From DTU078 sp033808535 (GTDB lineage: Bacteria; Bacillota; Clostridia; Oscillospirales; CAG-272), in the NCBI GenBank assembly GCA_033808535.1, contig JAPXNL010000120.1:1-7218 (forward strand): a stretch of 7,218 nt of DNA, in the 5' to 3' direction. Below the pieces are notes generated by a model. The model was not told where the DNA came from, did no database searches, and worked only from the letters and a program-made list of their open reading frames with translations. The translations under genes were made by a program, and so were the position numbers. Shown here one piece after another: positions 6,146-7,218 of the stretch. Within the stretch, counting starts at the first letter, position 1; the number at the start of each line of letters is the position of its first letter.

Positions 6146-6164
6146 TATAAAATAAAAAGATTTT

Positions 6165-6866
6165 ATGCAAGCCGGTATAATAAACAAAAAAGTTTACATA
6201 TTATTAACACGCACCAACACTCTGATCTCGCGTCTTATCGCAACTGTAACGGGGACACGCTACACACATGCCGCATTGAGCCTGGACTACAGGCTTACCC
6301 GACTGTACAGTTTCGGACGCCTTTATACCTATTATCCGTTTATCGGACGATTCAAGCATGAGCAAACCTCGTCGGGCGTATACGGCAGGTTTCGCCGCTC
6401 GCCATGTGCGCTGTTTGAACTGCAGGTCAGCGAAACCTCATACGATGCGATATGTGCGCGCATTGCAGAGATTTTGCGCCAGCGCGACCGGTACAAATAC
6501 AATATAATCGGGTTGCTTGGAAACTATGTCGGCCGGCCGATAAGGCGCAAGTACCGTTATTTCTGTTCGGAGTTTGTTGCCGACACGCTGATACGCGGCG
6601 ACGCGCTCCGCCTGAACCGTGATCCTGCGCTGGTGCGCCCGAGCGATTTTCTTGAAATGGTTGAGCTTAAACCCGTATTTTACGGTACGATTGAAACACT
6701 CGAGGATTTCATCAAGCGCATTGATGACAACGCTGAATTCGTTGGCGAGCTGCCTGAAGTGACAACTGTGGGTGAGTGCGTACCGGTTGCAGGTGACCAT
6801 GTGACCCGCCCTCCGTTTTACATTGAGCTGATTTACAGTTTGCTCTCGCTGATGCGTCGCGCATAA
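6165..6866 (+). CDS. Permuted papain-fold (NlpC/P60-like) cysteine hydrolase
   Basis: A 233-residue protein. KKVYILLTRTNTLISRLIATVTGTRYTHAALSLD (8-41), then LYSFGR at 47-52 and KYRYFCSEFVADTL at 129-142, match circularly permuted papain-like proteins of the YiiX/YaeF type. There the catalytic His comes first (H35 in 'YTHAALSLD') and the Cys later (C134 in 'FCSEFV'), the reverse of ordinary NlpC/P60. Such proteins hydrolyse amide, thioester or lipid ester bonds; the substrate here is unknown. Intervening helices (about 88-106) and YKYNIIGLLGNYVGRPIRRK (110-129) fit family members in Clostridia. The core seems to end near VRPSDF at 157-162, leaving about 70 extra residues. There is no signal peptide, so it is probably cytoplasmic. 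The start has only an A-rich leader with a weak AAAGA, 19 bases after the sulfotransferase stop, so translation may be coupled. It ends about 50 bases before a strong terminator. Confidence 0.78.
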   Translation: MQAGIINKKVYILLTRTNTLISRLIATVTGTRYTHAALSLDYRLTRLYSFGRLYTYYPFIGRFKHEQTSSGVYGRFRRSPCALFELQVSETSYDAICARIAEILRQRDRYKYNIIGLLGNYVGRPIRRKYRYFCSEFVADTLIRGDALRLNRDPALVRPSDFLEMVELKPVFYGTIETLEDFIKRIDDNAEFVGELPEVTTVGECVPVAGDHVTRPPFYIELIYSLLSLMRRA

Positions 6867-6916
6867 TAATATAATACCGGCTATATGCAATAATACTATA
6901 CTAATGCTTTAACTCT

Positions 6917-6943
6917 ACAGGCGAGGATTTATTCCTCGCCTGT
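6917..6943 (+). terminator. Intrinsic terminator of the sulfotransferase unit
   Basis: ACAGGCGAGGA at 6917-6927 pairs perfectly with TCCTCGCCTGT at 6933-6943 around the loop TTTAT. TTATTTTA follows on the plus strand. The other side of the stem has no T-run on the minus strand, so it acts on the plus-strand transcript. Confidence 0.9.
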
Positions 6944-7006
6944 TTATTTTAGGCTCTTGATGCAAATACGGTGATAATCTGATACAGGAGCCGGCAAAAA
7001 CAAAAG

Positions 7007-7030
7007 CGGCGCAGTGAAAATCCTGCGCCG
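7007..7030 (-). terminator. Intrinsic terminator of the solute-binding protein gene
   Basis: CGGCGCAG at 7007-7014 pairs with CTGCGCCG at 7023-7030 around an 8-base loop. On the minus strand it is followed by CTTTTGTTTTTG. It lies about 20 bases after the stop codon of the minus-strand gene entering from the right. Confidence 0.88.
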
Positions 7031-7049
7031 AATTGTCTGTTATGTTCGT

Positions 7050-7218
7050 TTAGTTATCAAGATCGAGGTATTTCTCGACGGCCTTATCCATGTTCTTCTG
7101 TATTGTCTTTTCAAGCTTGTTATATGTAGATGCAAGGTCAGTCTTTTTGCCGTTGACAAGCTGAAGCGTGAAGTCTGCAAGCGTGCCCCAGTTGTACATA
7201 TAGCCCAGGTCGTAACGC
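7050..7218 (-). CDS. C-terminal fragment of a family-1 extracellular solute-binding protein (sugar ABC transporter type)
   Basis: Only the last 55 codons and a TAA stop are in the window; the start lies beyond its right edge. The visible end reads RYDLGYMYNWGTLADFTLQL, then VNGKKTDLASTYNKLEKTIQ, and finishes in a lysine-rich helix ending YLDLDN. 'D.g.iYnwG......l...g...laS.....ek....++..ieky' is the usual C-terminal lobe of extracellular solute-binding proteins of sugar ABC importers in Clostridia, where the helix packs against the N-lobe. Assignment to sugar uptake is inferred from this tail alone; a peptide binder or another lipoprotein is possible. It is convergent with the sulfotransferase unit and separated from it by two terminators. 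Confidence 0.65.
   Translation of the reverse strand, partial: RYDLGYMYNWGTLADFTLQLVNGKKTDLASTYNKLEKTIQKNMDKAVEKYLDLDN

Noticed and set aside
6438..6890. 150-codon open frame antisense to the papain-fold gene
   Set aside because: The plus strand carries the Cys motif and a matching terminator; the antisense product has no recognisable features.

Overview
The window looks like chromosome from a Gram-positive anaerobe of the Clostridia type, probably a gut or other glycan-rich-habitat commensal. This is inferred from the gene families (a clostridial-style sugar-binding lipoprotein tail, a discoidin-like surface module, cytoplasmic mannosidases without signal peptides), purine-rich Shine-Dalgarno sequences (GGAGG, GGAG, GAGG), tight intrinsic terminators and a balanced GC content. 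No marker in the window fixes the genus.

Layout. Positions 1-258 (+) are the C-terminal end of a protein with a discoidin/galactose-binding-like beta-sandwich. It is followed by a short non-coding stretch with two 39-nt degenerate tandem repeats and a bidirectional terminator. Positions 515-5150 are a three-gene minus-strand cluster, read in the order flavodoxin-like protein (5150-4728), GH38 alpha-mannosidase (4613-1830), GH130 beta-mannoside phosphorylase/hydrolase (1696-515), ending at the shared terminator at 449-478. A hairpin-rich spacer separates the two glycosidase genes. Positions 5151-5398 are a divergent regulatory region with a good sigma-A-type promoter (TTGACA-17-TAGACT), a palindrome just upstream of it and a tandem 10-mer just downstream of its predicted start. 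Positions 5399-6866 (+) are a two-gene unit, a PAPS-type sulfotransferase followed by a permuted papain-fold (NlpC/P60-like) cysteine hydrolase, closed by a strong terminator at 6917-6943. Positions 7050-7218 (-) are the C-terminus of a family-1 extracellular solute-binding protein, with its own terminator at 7007-7030.

How the genes may work together. GH38 removes alpha-linked mannose and GH130 acts on beta-mannosides such as Man-beta-1,4-GlcNAc or Man-beta-1,4-Glc. As adjacent cytoplasmic enzymes they fit the final stages of breaking down imported N-glycan or mannan fragments. The sugar-type solute-binding protein at the right edge and the carbohydrate-binding-like module at the left edge fit a glycan-use neighbourhood, though neither belongs to the same transcript. 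The sulfotransferase/cysteine-hydrolase pair has its own promoter and an unknown substrate. It is the least explained part of the window.
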